Source of the DNA: Lentisphaerota bacterium
GTDB lineage: Bacteria > Verrucomicrobiota > Lentisphaeria > Oligosphaerales > PUNB01
Assembly (NCBI GenBank): GCA_003552565.1
Contig: PUNB01000150.1
Span: 1 to 8,635, forward strand
Direction of reading: 5' to 3'
DNA: 8,635 nt
Under the pieces are notes generated by a model, which was not told where the DNA came from, searched no databases, and worked only from the letters and a program-made list of their open reading frames with translations. Positions 1 to 6,811 of the stretch are shown here, one piece after another. The position numbers and the translations under genes are program-made. How positions within the stretch are numbered: position 1 is the stretch's first letter; each line of letters starts with the position of its first letter.

Positions 1-151
1 CGTTTCTGAACTGGTGGAAGAGGTGGTATGTGTGAACCGTTCAATTGAAATTCACCCGACTTCCCTGCTCGCCGGGCACAGCGGAGCCGAACCCGGCGAA
101 GAACCGGCGGCGCGGGTGGTGCGACATGACCGAAAAATTGAAAGCGACTGA
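1..151 (+). CDS. znuC: Zinc/manganese ABC transporter ATP-binding protein, C-terminal end (partial)
   Basis: Only the last 49 codons are in the window, read in the frame beginning at base 2 and ending at a TGA at 149-151. The fragment opens with VSELVEEVVCVNR. This matches the region after the switch histidine in ZnuC/MntA-type ATPases, where a VS...V..CVNR stretch is typical. It ends with a RVVRHD segment, also seen near the end of this subfamily. The Walker motifs lie upstream of the window and cannot be checked. Its stop overlaps the ATG of the next gene (TGATG), so ATPase and permease are almost certainly translated from one mRNA. Role by family: hydrolyses ATP on the cytoplasmic face to drive Zn or Mn import. 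Whether the metal is Zn or Mn cannot be told from this piece. Confidence 0.8.
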   Translation, partial: VSELVEEVVCVNRSIEIHPTSLLAGHSGAEPGEEPAARVVRHDRKIESD

Positions 152-981
152 TGATTGATTTTTTTCAAGCCCTGGCCGATCCTCGGATAGCCATTTTGCG
201 TTACGCTCTAATTGCCGGCCTGCTGGCCAGTGTGGCTTTCGGGATAATAGGCTCGTTCGTGGTCACCCGGCGCATAACCTATATTGCCGGAGCGATCGCC
301 CATTGTGTTCTCGGTGGTATCGGCGGAGCGCTCTATTTACGGCATGAGATCGGCTGGCAATGGCTGGAACCGATTCACGGCGCCGCCGTCAGCGCTCTGG
401 CGGCAGCGATCATTATCGGCCTGATCACCCTCTACGCCCATCAGCGGGAGGACACGGTTATCGGCGCTATTTGGGCCGCCGGCATGGCGATAGGCGCTCT
501 CTTTCTGGCCCGCACCAGCGCCTATGTGGATCCCATGAGTTACTTATTCGGCGATATCCTGCTGATTGACCGACGGGACTTATATCTGATCGCGGGTTTG
601 GATGTGGGGATAGTGGTTCTGGCGGTTATTTTCTACAACCGCTTCCTGGCGGTCTGTTTTGATGCCGAATTCGCCCGTTTGCGCGGGGTCAGAGTCGGGG
701 CATACTACATGCTCCTGCTGTGTTTGACCGCCCTGACCATTGTGCTGCTGGTGCAGCTGGTGGGGATTGTCATGGTCATAGCTCTGCTCACCCTGCCAGC
801 GGCGGTGGCCGGGCTTTTCACTAATCGTCTTTCCCGAATGATGCTTATGGCGATTGCGCTCTGCGCTCTGTTCACCAGCGTCGGACTGGCGCTAAGCTAT
901 ATGTGGGAATTCCCCAGCGGCCCGATGATCATAGTTCTGGCCGCCGGTTGCTTTCTGCTGGCGGCACTCTGGAGAAGGTGA
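151..981 (+). CDS. znuB: ABC-3 family metal permease, ZnuB-like
   Basis: This 276-residue protein is the usual length for ZnuB/MntB/TroC permeases of the ABC-3 family. It is almost wholly hydrophobic, with about eight membrane segments (roughly residues 14-38, 44-62, 72-95, 97-120, 134-156, 180-215, 220-240 and 250-273). Family landmarks are the early GLLASVAFGIIGSFVV stretch, the RRITYIAGAIAH...LGGIG segment, and the cytoplasmic DAEFARLRGV loop at 161-170 that contacts the ATPase. It forms the inner-membrane channel that receives zinc or manganese from a periplasmic binding protein. The ATG sits on the stop of the ATPase gene and has no good Shine-Dalgarno sequence, so translation is probably coupled. 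No binding-protein gene is visible; it would lie upstream if it is in this operon. The metal is assigned by family resemblance only. Confidence 0.9.
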   Translation: MIDFFQALADPRIAILRYALIAGLLASVAFGIIGSFVVTRRITYIAGAIAHCVLGGIGGALYLRHEIGWQWLEPIHGAAVSALAAAIIIGLITLYAHQREDTVIGAIWAAGMAIGALFLARTSAYVDPMSYLFGDILLIDRRDLYLIAGLDVGIVVLAVIFYNRFLAVCFDAEFARLRGVRVGAYYMLLLCLTALTIVLLVQLVGIVMVIALLTLPAAVAGLFTNRLSRMMLMAIALCALFTSVGLALSYMWEFPSGPMIIVLAAGCFLLAALWRR

Positions 982-1007
982 TATTTATGGGATGAAGGTG
1001 TACTTTT

Positions 1008-2816
1008 TCATTGCGCTTCTTTCCTGGCTTTTTGCTCTTTGCCTTTTTTGGGCAAATTCAATTTCAGATGCAGCTCTTTAAGCTGTTTCTCGGAAACCGT
1101 GCTTGGGGCGCCGAGGAGCCGGTCCTCGGCATTCTGATTAAGAGGGAAGGCGGTCACTTCCCGAATGTTGCGGCATTCAGCCAAGAGCATAACTATCCGC
1201 TCCAGTCCCGGCGCAATGCCGCCGTGCGGCGGGGCGCCGAAACGAAAAGCCCGCAGCAGCCCCCCGAATTTTTCTTCCACTTCCTGCTGCTCGTAACCGG
1301 CAATGGAAAAGGCTTTGAACATAATGTCCGGCCGATGATTACGAACAGCGCCGCTGGAAAGCTCAACTCCGTTACACACCAGGTCGTACTGAAACCCTTT
1401 AACCTGCAGAGGATCGTCCTGATTCAAGGCTTCCATGCCGCCTTGCGGCAGCGAGAAAGGGTTGTGGCTGAATTCTATTTCGCCTGTCTGGTGGTTCAAT
1501 TCGAACATGGGATAATCAACGATCCAGCAGAAATCAAAGCGCTGAGTGTCGCACAGATCCAGAATTTCTCCCAAATGGCGCCGCACCTCGCCCGCCAAAG
1601 CGGCGGCCCGATGCTCCTGGTCAGCGACAAAAAACATTACATCTCCCGCCTGCAGATCGCCGCGACACCGCAATTCCTCCAAAGTATTTTCGGTGAAGAA
1701 CTTGGCGATCGGGCTTTTGACTCCCTCCTGGTTCCAGATCAGATAGGCCAGTCCCTTGCCGCCGTGTTGACGAGTGAATTCGATCAGATTATCAAAGAAG
1801 CTTCGCGGCCGATCAGCAATGCCCTTCACTGGTATCGCGCGAACCACGCCGCCTTTTTCAACCACCTGCCTGAAGGCGTTGAAATCGGAATCGGCGAACA
1901 ATTCCGATACATCCTGAATTTCAATGGGTATGCGCAGATCCGGCTTGTCAGTCCCGTATCTAAGCATCGCGTCATGATAGGTTATTCTTTGAAAAGGCGC
2001 TTTTGAAATGTTTTTCTCGGTGAATTCAGGAAATAAAGTGGTGAACAAATACTCGACCGCCGAAAACACATCTTCCTGGGAAGCGAAAGCCATCTCCAGG
2101 TCAATCTGGTAAAACTCCCCTGGAGACCGGTCAGCCCGCGCGTCTTCATCCCGAAAACAGGGAGCAATCTGAAAATATCGATCAAAACCGGACACCATTA
2201 AAAGTTGTTTGAATATCTGCGGAGCCTGTGGTAAGGCATAAAATTTACCCGGATGCAGACGGCTGGGCACGAGGTAATCGCGTGCCCCTTCCGGCGAACT
2301 GTTGGCCAGAATAGGGGTTTGAAATTCAGTGAACCCCAGGTCGTCTTCCAGAATTCTGCGGACACTGCGAATCACCTTTGACCGCAGCAGCACCCGCTGG
2401 TGCATGCCGGAACGCCGCAGGTCGAGGAAACGATATTGCAGGCGCAAGTTTTCGTCACACTCATCTTCCACCGCCACCGAGAAAGGAAGAACCTGACAGT
2501 CATTAAGCACCTGCATTTCCCAGGCTTCCAGCTCAATTTCGCCAGTCGCCAGTTTTGGATTGACGGTTTCCGGTGAGCGACTGACCACCTTGCCGGTGAA
2601 GCACAAGACTGATTCCAAGCGCCAGTGCTCAAGATTTTCATGAAATTCCCGTTCCGGATCGATTACCACCTGGGTAATTCCGTAACCATCGCGCAGATCC
2701 ACAAATATGATGCCGCCATGGTCCCTTACCCGATGCACCCAGCCGGACAAACGCACTTCCTCGCCGACATTTTCTCGACGCATTTCACCGCAATTATGAG
2801 TTCGATATTTATGCAT
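1008..2816 (-). CDS. aspS: Aspartyl-tRNA synthetase, bacterial type, probably non-discriminating (Asp/Asn)
   Basis: This 602-residue cytoplasmic enzyme charges tRNA with aspartate and has the full length of bacterial AspRS. The N-terminal OB-fold anticodon-binding domain (about 1-105) contains GWVHRVRDHGG. The class II core has SPEGARDYLVP (174-184), the LPQAPQIFKQLLMVSG segment (195-210), motif 2 beginning FRDEDARADRSPGEF (221-235) and motif 3 GLERIVMLL (537-545). The bacterial insertion (GAD) domain lies between, at about 285-420, just after RYGTDKPDLR. His33 in RDHGG replaces the Leu of discriminating enzymes such as E. coli AspRS; His is the state of non-discriminating enzymes that also charge tRNA-Asn for GatCAB. 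The C-terminus is a short Lys-rich tail. Start: ATG at 2816 with AGAAGG just upstream, at rather short spacing. The gene converges on the znuB-like gene and is preceded by a hairpin-rich gap. Function is certain; Asn use is inferred. Confidence 0.97.
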   Translation of the reverse strand: MHKYRTHNCGEMRRENVGEEVRLSGWVHRVRDHGGIIFVDLRDGYGITQVVIDPEREFHENLEHWRLESVLCFTGKVVSRSPETVNPKLATGEIELEAWEMQVLNDCQVLPFSVAVEDECDENLRLQYRFLDLRRSGMHQRVLLRSKVIRSVRRILEDDLGFTEFQTPILANSSPEGARDYLVPSRLHPGKFYALPQAPQIFKQLLMVSGFDRYFQIAPCFRDEDARADRSPGEFYQIDLEMAFASQEDVFSAVEYLFTTLFPEFTEKNISKAPFQRITYHDAMLRYGTDKPDLRIPIEIQDVSELFADSDFNAFRQVVEKGGVVRAIPVKGIADRPRSFFDNLIEFTRQHGGKGLAYLIWNQEGVKSPIAKFFTENTLEELRCRGDLQAGDVMFFVADQEHRAAALAGEVRRHLGEILDLCDTQRFDFCWIVDYPMFELNHQTGEIEFSHNPFSLPQGGMEALNQDDPLQVKGFQYDLVCNGVELSSGAVRNHRPDIMFKAFSIAGYEQQEVEEKFGGLLRAFRFGAPPHGGIAPGLERIVMLLAECRNIREVTAFPLNQNAEDRLLGAPSTVSEKQLKELHLKLNLPKKGKEQKARKEAQ

Positions 2817-2885
2817 GTACCTTCTTTCTTTTATTATGTCTGAAAAGGCAGTCTTTAATATATTTAACCTGTCTGTTTTTTACAG
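2817..2885 (-). promoter_or_regulatory. AT-rich leader and possible promoter of aspS
   Basis: On the minus strand this stretch is AT-rich. It holds a CATAAT (2833-2838) and a TATATT (2857-2862), either of which could be a -10 box, but neither has a convincing -35 partner at 16-18 bases. The Shine-Dalgarno-like AGAAGG ends three bases before the ATG. No T-box or other riboswitch signature is visible. An own promoter for aspS is likely because the hairpin cluster separates it from the gene upstream, but the exact boxes are weakly supported. Confidence 0.3.
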
Positions 2886-2910
2886 CCCGCTCAGCCGCTG
2901 TAACCTGAAA

Positions 2911-3066
2911 CTGTCACCCCGTCATCCCAATAACTCGGGAAAAAGAGTTATGGGAAACCCTGGACAGACCTCGTCCGGAAAGGTCTCACGCGACACCTTT
3001 CCGGACGGGGTCGAGACAAGGTCAGGAGTTCCTGTCATCCCATGGAACGACTGCGAAAACGCAGTC
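2911..3066. repeat. Cluster of three hairpins between the RodZ-like gene and aspS (REP/MITE-like)
   Basis: Three inverted repeats follow one another. The first is 2926-2936 with 2945-2954 (CCCAATAACTC against GAGTTATGGG, one bulged A, 8-base loop). The second is 2967-2984 with 2995-3012: 18 pairs, all Watson-Crick except one G-T, with a 10-base loop. The third is 3049-3055 with 3060-3066 (GACTGCG, AAAA, CGCAGTC). The 8-mer GTCATCCC occurs at 2921-2928 and again at 3034-3041, flanking the large hairpin. No stem is followed by a clear T-run in the direction of transcription, so these are not standard intrinsic terminators. The pattern resembles short palindromic intergenic elements, but no other copy is in the window to prove repetition. 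It could also terminate or stabilise the upstream mRNA. Confidence 0.6.
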
Positions 3067-3071
3067 ATCGA

Positions 3072-4169
3072 TCATTCCCGTGGAATTTCCAGCTCGCGCA
3101 GCGGCAGCTGCCTGGGCGGTACTAACTCTTCGATATCTTCCATTCTTTCCTCCACCTGTTCAACCTCCTCCGGCGGAGGAGACAGATCCGCTTCCGGCTG
3201 TCTCATACGATAATTACGATACTGCTGCACCACCACGGCGCTAAGCACCAAAACCAAAAGCAGAACAGTGGCGATCATTACCGCCATCCGCGGCAGATTG
3301 TTGAACCAGGCGTTTCCAGCGTCCAGATATTGGTCTGTGACAGATGGAGCATACCCGACTGTGGAACTCTCTTCTCCTTCTCCCCCAAGCACCAGCACCA
3401 TCGACTTCCGGGGGGAAGCGCTGGAAGACTTCTCCCGCTGCTCATCATAAGCCCGCAGGCAGGGGTCCGGATCAATGCCATATTCCCGCCCTAGCTGGTT
3501 GATGTAAGAACGAGTATAAACGGGCGGCGGCAGTTTATGATAATGATCGGCCTCTAAATTAACAATAAAGTCACGAGGAATTCTGGTGCGTCTGGACACC
3601 TCGTCAACATCCAGCCCGTAACTTTCTCTAGCGTTCGCCATTGCCGAGCCGAGGCTGGTATCGAATTCAGGAACTTCCACGGCTGAGTAACTATTCGAAG
3701 ACTCGCTTATATCTTCATAGTCGCTCTCCCTCGATTCCTGACGGGGAAAACGGGAGTGCTCCCATGTGTTCGTGCCGTCTTCTTTTTCTGTCGAAGATTG
3801 TGCGTCTTCCTTGCTCTCCGACTGATTTTCATCAGCAAATGAAGCAGTTTCTGTGCGACTCGACGGATTCTCATTGCCGGCCGCGGAATACCGCTGCGGC
3901 GGCCGGTCCGAAAGCGACACATATCGGCGCGGCTTAGCGGATTTTTCATTCCCGGCATGAGTGACAGAATAACCCTCATCATCTGATTGCTCGCTGGTTT
4001 TGCTAACGCGGGAAGCCGATTCACTACTCTTTTTTGAGTCGGCGGCTTGCTCGGCTCCGTTTTCTTCTTTAGAGCTGAAAAGGTCACGGTCCCGGGTTTG
4101 CGCCCCCCAGCTTAGCGGCAGAGATGGCTGGCTGGCGTTTTCATCTGAACGCTTTTGCTTATTTTTCAT
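3072..4169 (-). CDS. RodZ-like membrane protein with internal HTH_25 domain
   Basis: This is a 365-residue single-pass membrane protein. Residues 1-170 are low-complexity, rich in Ser, Glu, Asp, Lys and Arg, and probably disordered. Residues 172-242 form a Cro-like helix-turn-helix of the RodZ type, with ARESYGLDVDEVSRRTRIP, FIVNLE, then LPPPVYTRSYI. Tyr218 and Tyr222 align by eye with the aromatic pair (E. coli Phe60/Tyr64) that contacts MreB. A membrane helix lies at about 294-315, followed by an acidic, proline-rich tail of about 50 residues. In RodZ the HTH is normally at the very N-terminus and a larger periplasmic domain follows; both features differ here. Start: a longer reading frame reaches 4265, but the ATG at 4169 has AGAGGT five bases upstream and overlaps the ftsK stop by 11 bases, so it is preferred. 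Likely role: cell-shape or envelope organisation at the inner membrane. Fold is clear; MreB binding is inferred. Confidence 0.85.
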   Translation of the reverse strand: MKNKQKRSDENASQPSLPLSWGAQTRDRDLFSSKEENGAEQAADSKKSSESASRVSKTSEQSDDEGYSVTHAGNEKSAKPRRYVSLSDRPPQRYSAAGNENPSSRTETASFADENQSESKEDAQSSTEKEDGTNTWEHSRFPRQESRESDYEDISESSNSYSAVEVPEFDTSLGSAMANARESYGLDVDEVSRRTRIPRDFIVNLEADHYHKLPPPVYTRSYINQLGREYGIDPDPCLRAYDEQREKSSSASPRKSMVLVLGGEGEESSTVGYAPSVTDQYLDAGNAWFNNLPRMAVMIATVLLLVLVLSAVVVQQYRNYRMRQPEADLSPPPEEVEQVEERMEDIEELVPPRQLPLRELEIPRE

Positions 4170-6654
4170 AATCGACCTCTTCAGTTGATTCTTCGTCATC
4201 ATAGTCAGCGGAAAAATCTTCCTCGCCGTCATCCTCAACCAATTCCTCGGAATCCTGGTCGTCATCCTCCTTGGAAATGAGGATTTCGCGTGAAGCGCTG
4301 CCGACCTGGGGGCCTACCACTCCTCGCTGTTCGAGAATTTCCATAATCAGAGCGGCGCGATTGTAACCTATTCGCAAGCACCGCTGCACATAACTGGTGG
4401 AAGCCCGACGATCCTGTAAAATAATTTCAATCGCACGTTCAACCAGTTTTTCATCCTCGTCCGAAAGATCGCCCCCAAACTCCCCATCACCCTCGGAGTC
4501 GCCGGTGGATTTAAATACATCCTCGATAAACTGCTGCTCCTGCTGGCAGGAAACATGTTCGACAACAGCGTCAATCTCATCATCCTCGACCAGCGGACTT
4601 TGGTTTCTTTCCAGCTGAGAAGCGCCGGGGGGTTTGAACAGCATGTCACCACTGCCTAAGAGTTTTTCCGCTCCTTTGCCGTCGAGAATGGTGCGCGAGT
4701 CCACCTGGGAAGTCACCTGAAACGCAATCCGGGTGGGATAGTTTGCCTTGATAATACCGGTTATGACATTGACACTCGGACGCTGAGTGGCGATAATCGT
4801 ATGAATACCCACAGCCCGTGACAACTGGGCTATACGGGCCAGGGAGTTCTCAATCTCAGAACGGGAGGTCATCATAATATCCGCCAGTTCATCAATGATC
4901 ACCACCAGATACGGCATCCGTTCGGGGATGACGTTGCCATGTTTATCCTGTTCTCCGCTTTTCTTGCTTGAACGCGCATTGAAAGCGGCGATATTTCTAG
5001 CGCCGACAGCGGCAAGAATATTGTAACGCTTTTCCATTTCTTTAATCACCCAGCGCAAGGCCATAACCACTTTCTGAGATTCAGTGATAACCGGCACCGC
5101 CAGATGCGGCAGACTGTTATAACCACTGAACTCTACGACTTTCGGATCTATAAGGATCAAACGCAGCTCCTCCGGAGTAAAACGATACAGCAAAGACATG
5201 ATCAAGGCGTTGATACAGACTGATTTACCGCTGCCGGTGGCGCCCGCTATCAACAGATGCGGGGCCTTGGCTAAATCCAGCAGCACGGGTTTGCCGCTGA
5301 TGTTGCGCCCCAAAAGCAGAGGAATAGCCACTTTTTTATTTCTCCACGCGGGTGAATTCATCAGTCCGCACAGAGATACGACCGCAGCCTGGTTGTTAGG
5401 CACCTCAATGCCGACAGATTTTCGCCCCGGGATGGGGGTCAATATACGCAGACTTTGAGCCTGAAGCTCCATGGCGATATTATTACCGAGATTGCTGATT
5501 CTTTCGACCTTGACTCCCGGCGCCGGCTCCACCTCAAACAAAGTCACCCGAGGGCCGGTGGTTGTCTGTCCGACCTTGGCATCGATTTTAAAACTGTCCA
5601 GAGTCGCCTGCAGAATCTCCTTCTTCTTCTCCACTTCCCGCGGATTCACGGTGGTTTCTATATTGTCATCAGCTTCATTCAGCAAATCAAGCGGTGGCAG
5701 CTGGTAGCTGGATCCTTGGCCACGGCCAGAAGATTTTTTACTAGAAGGTCTTCTGTCACTCTTTTTCAGAGAAGCGGCTGTTTCGCCTTTTACTGTTTTT
5801 TCGTATCCCTTCAGAGCTTCCGACTGCCGGCTCGTTGCAGTGTTTTTCTTCCGTGCGCGATTTTCGAACTTTCCTGTTTCTCGTTCCCGCTCTCGATTGC
5901 GCAGAATCTGCTCACTATCCCTTTGTTTCGTGTCTGCCTGAGATCGTTCTTTCTTGTTGTTCCCACTCCTGCCGGCGGCGGCGGCGCGGGCGAAAGAGGC
6001 ATCTTCATCGGTTGCCGTTGCCTCATCCGACTCTTCCCTGCTCGCACGCAGTTTTCGTTCCCAGGCAATAAAGCTGTCATGCCAGTCATAAATCCACAAT
6101 ACCGTCAAAGCCACGGCGATCAAAGTCGCTCCGGTCAGAGCGCTGCCGGTATGACTGAGCACAGTGCTGAGAATGCCTGAACTGGGGTCGCAAAGGTATT
6201 GCCCCAACGCGCCGCCGGCAGTGCCGCTTATGTTCAAATAGCTGCTGGCGGCCGGGAATGATTCAGGGAAAATACCGAAAACCATGGAAGCACCGATAAG
6301 TATCAGCAGAAAAGAAGTCCAATACTCCCAGCCGGAAGTGCGAATAGCTTTGTAACAGAGAAAACGCCGAAACAAAGAAAGCATACAGATCACCACTGCC
6401 GGATATATAGCGAAACCGAAAAGCAACAGCAGCACTCGAGCCGAAGCCGCTCCGAAGTAACCGATCCAGTTGCGCCAGACGGGGCCTCCTTCGATCCCCT
6501 GGTCCAGATAAGTCACATCCTGGGGATGGAAAGATAACAATGCAAGAAAAAGCATCAGAATAAAACTGATGAAGACAATTCCCGCCACTTTGCCGCCAAC
6601 TCTAGGCTTGCTTACAGCAGGCTCATTTTTTTGATTCTTATTTTTCGCCATCAT
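4159..6654 (-). CDS. ftsK: DNA translocase FtsK/SpoIIIE
   Basis: This 831-residue septal DNA pump clears and resolves chromosomes during division. The N-terminal membrane domain has about four helices (roughly 21-41, 62-86, 102-120, 160-180). A charged linker rich in Arg, Lys, Glu and Ser spans about 190-310. The motor follows: alpha/beta region from about 330 (with ERISNLGNNIAMELQA), Walker A GATGSGKS at 461-468, IDPK at 492-495, Walker B LVVIIDELAD at 573-582, and the ATQRPSVNVITG segment at 612-623. The winged-helix gamma domain, which reads KOPS/SRS sequences, lies at about 721-782 (LVERAIEIIL...YNRAALIMEILEQRGVVGP). A strongly acidic tail of about 45 residues follows gamma, longer than the usual end. 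Start: ATG at 6654, directly followed by a second ATG; an in-frame stop lies about 24 bases upstream and no good Shine-Dalgarno sequence is visible. The gene overlaps the RodZ-like gene and is divergent from the ManA-like gene. Confidence 0.98.
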   Translation of the reverse strand: MMAKNKNQKNEPAVSKPRVGGKVAGIVFISFILMLFLALLSFHPQDVTYLDQGIEGGPVWRNWIGYFGAASARVLLLLFGFAIYPAVVICMLSLFRRFLCYKAIRTSGWEYWTSFLLILIGASMVFGIFPESFPAASSYLNISGTAGGALGQYLCDPSSGILSTVLSHTGSALTGATLIAVALTVLWIYDWHDSFIAWERKLRASREESDEATATDEDASFARAAAAGRSGNNKKERSQADTKQRDSEQILRNRERERETGKFENRARKKNTATSRQSEALKGYEKTVKGETAASLKKSDRRPSSKKSSGRGQGSSYQLPPLDLLNEADDNIETTVNPREVEKKKEILQATLDSFKIDAKVGQTTTGPRVTLFEVEPAPGVKVERISNLGNNIAMELQAQSLRILTPIPGRKSVGIEVPNNQAAVVSLCGLMNSPAWRNKKVAIPLLLGRNISGKPVLLDLAKAPHLLIAGATGSGKSVCINALIMSLLYRFTPEELRLILIDPKVVEFSGYNSLPHLAVPVITESQKVVMALRWVIKEMEKRYNILAAVGARNIAAFNARSSKKSGEQDKHGNVIPERMPYLVVIIDELADIMMTSRSEIENSLARIAQLSRAVGIHTIIATQRPSVNVITGIIKANYPTRIAFQVTSQVDSRTILDGKGAEKLLGSGDMLFKPPGASQLERNQSPLVEDDEIDAVVEHVSCQQEQQFIEDVFKSTGDSEGDGEFGGDLSDEDEKLVERAIEIILQDRRASTSYVQRCLRIGYNRAALIMEILEQRGVVGPQVGSASREILISKEDDDQDSEELVEDDGEEDFSADYDDEESTEEVDYEK
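4175..4180 (-). promoter_or_regulatory. Ribosome binding site of the RodZ-like gene, inside ftsK
   Basis: AGAGGT on the minus strand lies five bases before the ATG at 4169 and within the last codons of ftsK. It decides the start of the RodZ-like gene over upstream in-frame ATGs, and shows that the gene is translated in coupling with ftsK. Confidence 0.7.
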
Positions 6655-6811
6655 TAAAGGTCGCTGGCAGCGATGTTACTTGTTTTCGTCAAACAATTTC
6701 AAGCATGAAATTGAAACTCATTTCAGATTGCTTTTTTTTGCGGCAAACTTCATTATAGTATGATGTTGCTTAATCGCCGTTTTTCAAGTTATTCCGACAA
6801 GGAAATATGCG
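6655..6811. promoter_or_regulatory. Divergent control region between ftsK and the ManA-like gene
   Basis: This gap drives transcription both ways. On the minus strand a perfect TATAAT occurs at 6752-6757. On the plus strand TATAGT (6754-6759) and TATGAT (6759-6764) overlap or abut it, so divergent promoters may share the same AT-rich core. No strong -35 box is seen for either; the best plus-strand pair is TTGCTT (6728-6733) with CATTAT (6751-6756) at 17 bases. An eight-T run lies at 6732-6739. AAGGA at 6799-6803 is a good ribosome binding site for the ATG at 6812. Confidence 0.45.
6694..6725. promoter_or_regulatory. Two adjoining inverted repeats, possible operator
   Basis: CAATTTCA, AGCA, TGAAATTG is a perfect 8-base inverted repeat at 6694-6713. 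Overlapping its right end is TGAAA, CTCA, TTTCA at 6712-6725. The same TGAAA/TTTCA half-site is thus used four times in 32 bases, with four-base gaps in both dyads. It lies inside the ftsK leader, 40-70 bases before its ATG, and upstream of the plus-strand promoter candidates. Either a DNA-binding site or an mRNA hairpin in the ftsK leader is possible. No regulator can be named. Confidence 0.4.

Noticed and set aside
982..1007. Bidirectional terminator between the znuB-like gene and aspS
   Set aside because: The 26-base gap has only a weak ATGAA/TTCAT pairing, too weak to call.
1109..1127. Hairpin CCGAGGA/TCCTCGG
   Set aside because: It lies inside aspS coding sequence near its 3' end and is best explained by codon content.
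1011..2006. 331-codon open frame on the plus strand
   Set aside because: It lies wholly antisense to aspS, whose family motifs are unmistakable, and its translation shows no domain.
2817..3071. T-box or other riboswitch in the aspS leader
   Set aside because: Synthetase genes often carry T-boxes, but the conserved T-box bulge sequence is not present; only simple hairpins are seen.
2815..3213. 132-codon open frame on the plus strand across the gap before aspS
   Set aside because: It runs through the hairpin cluster and antisense into the RodZ-like gene, with a Ser/Gly-rich product and no recognisable fold.
4170..4265. Upstream in-frame extension of the RodZ-like gene to ATG 4265
   Set aside because: It would overlap ftsK by 107 bases; the ATG at 4169 has a well-spaced AGAGGT and a normal 11-base overlap.
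5455..6180. 241-codon open frame on the plus strand
   Set aside because: Antisense to the ftsK linker and membrane domain; the product is a low-complexity Ser/Phe/Arg mix produced by the opposite strand.
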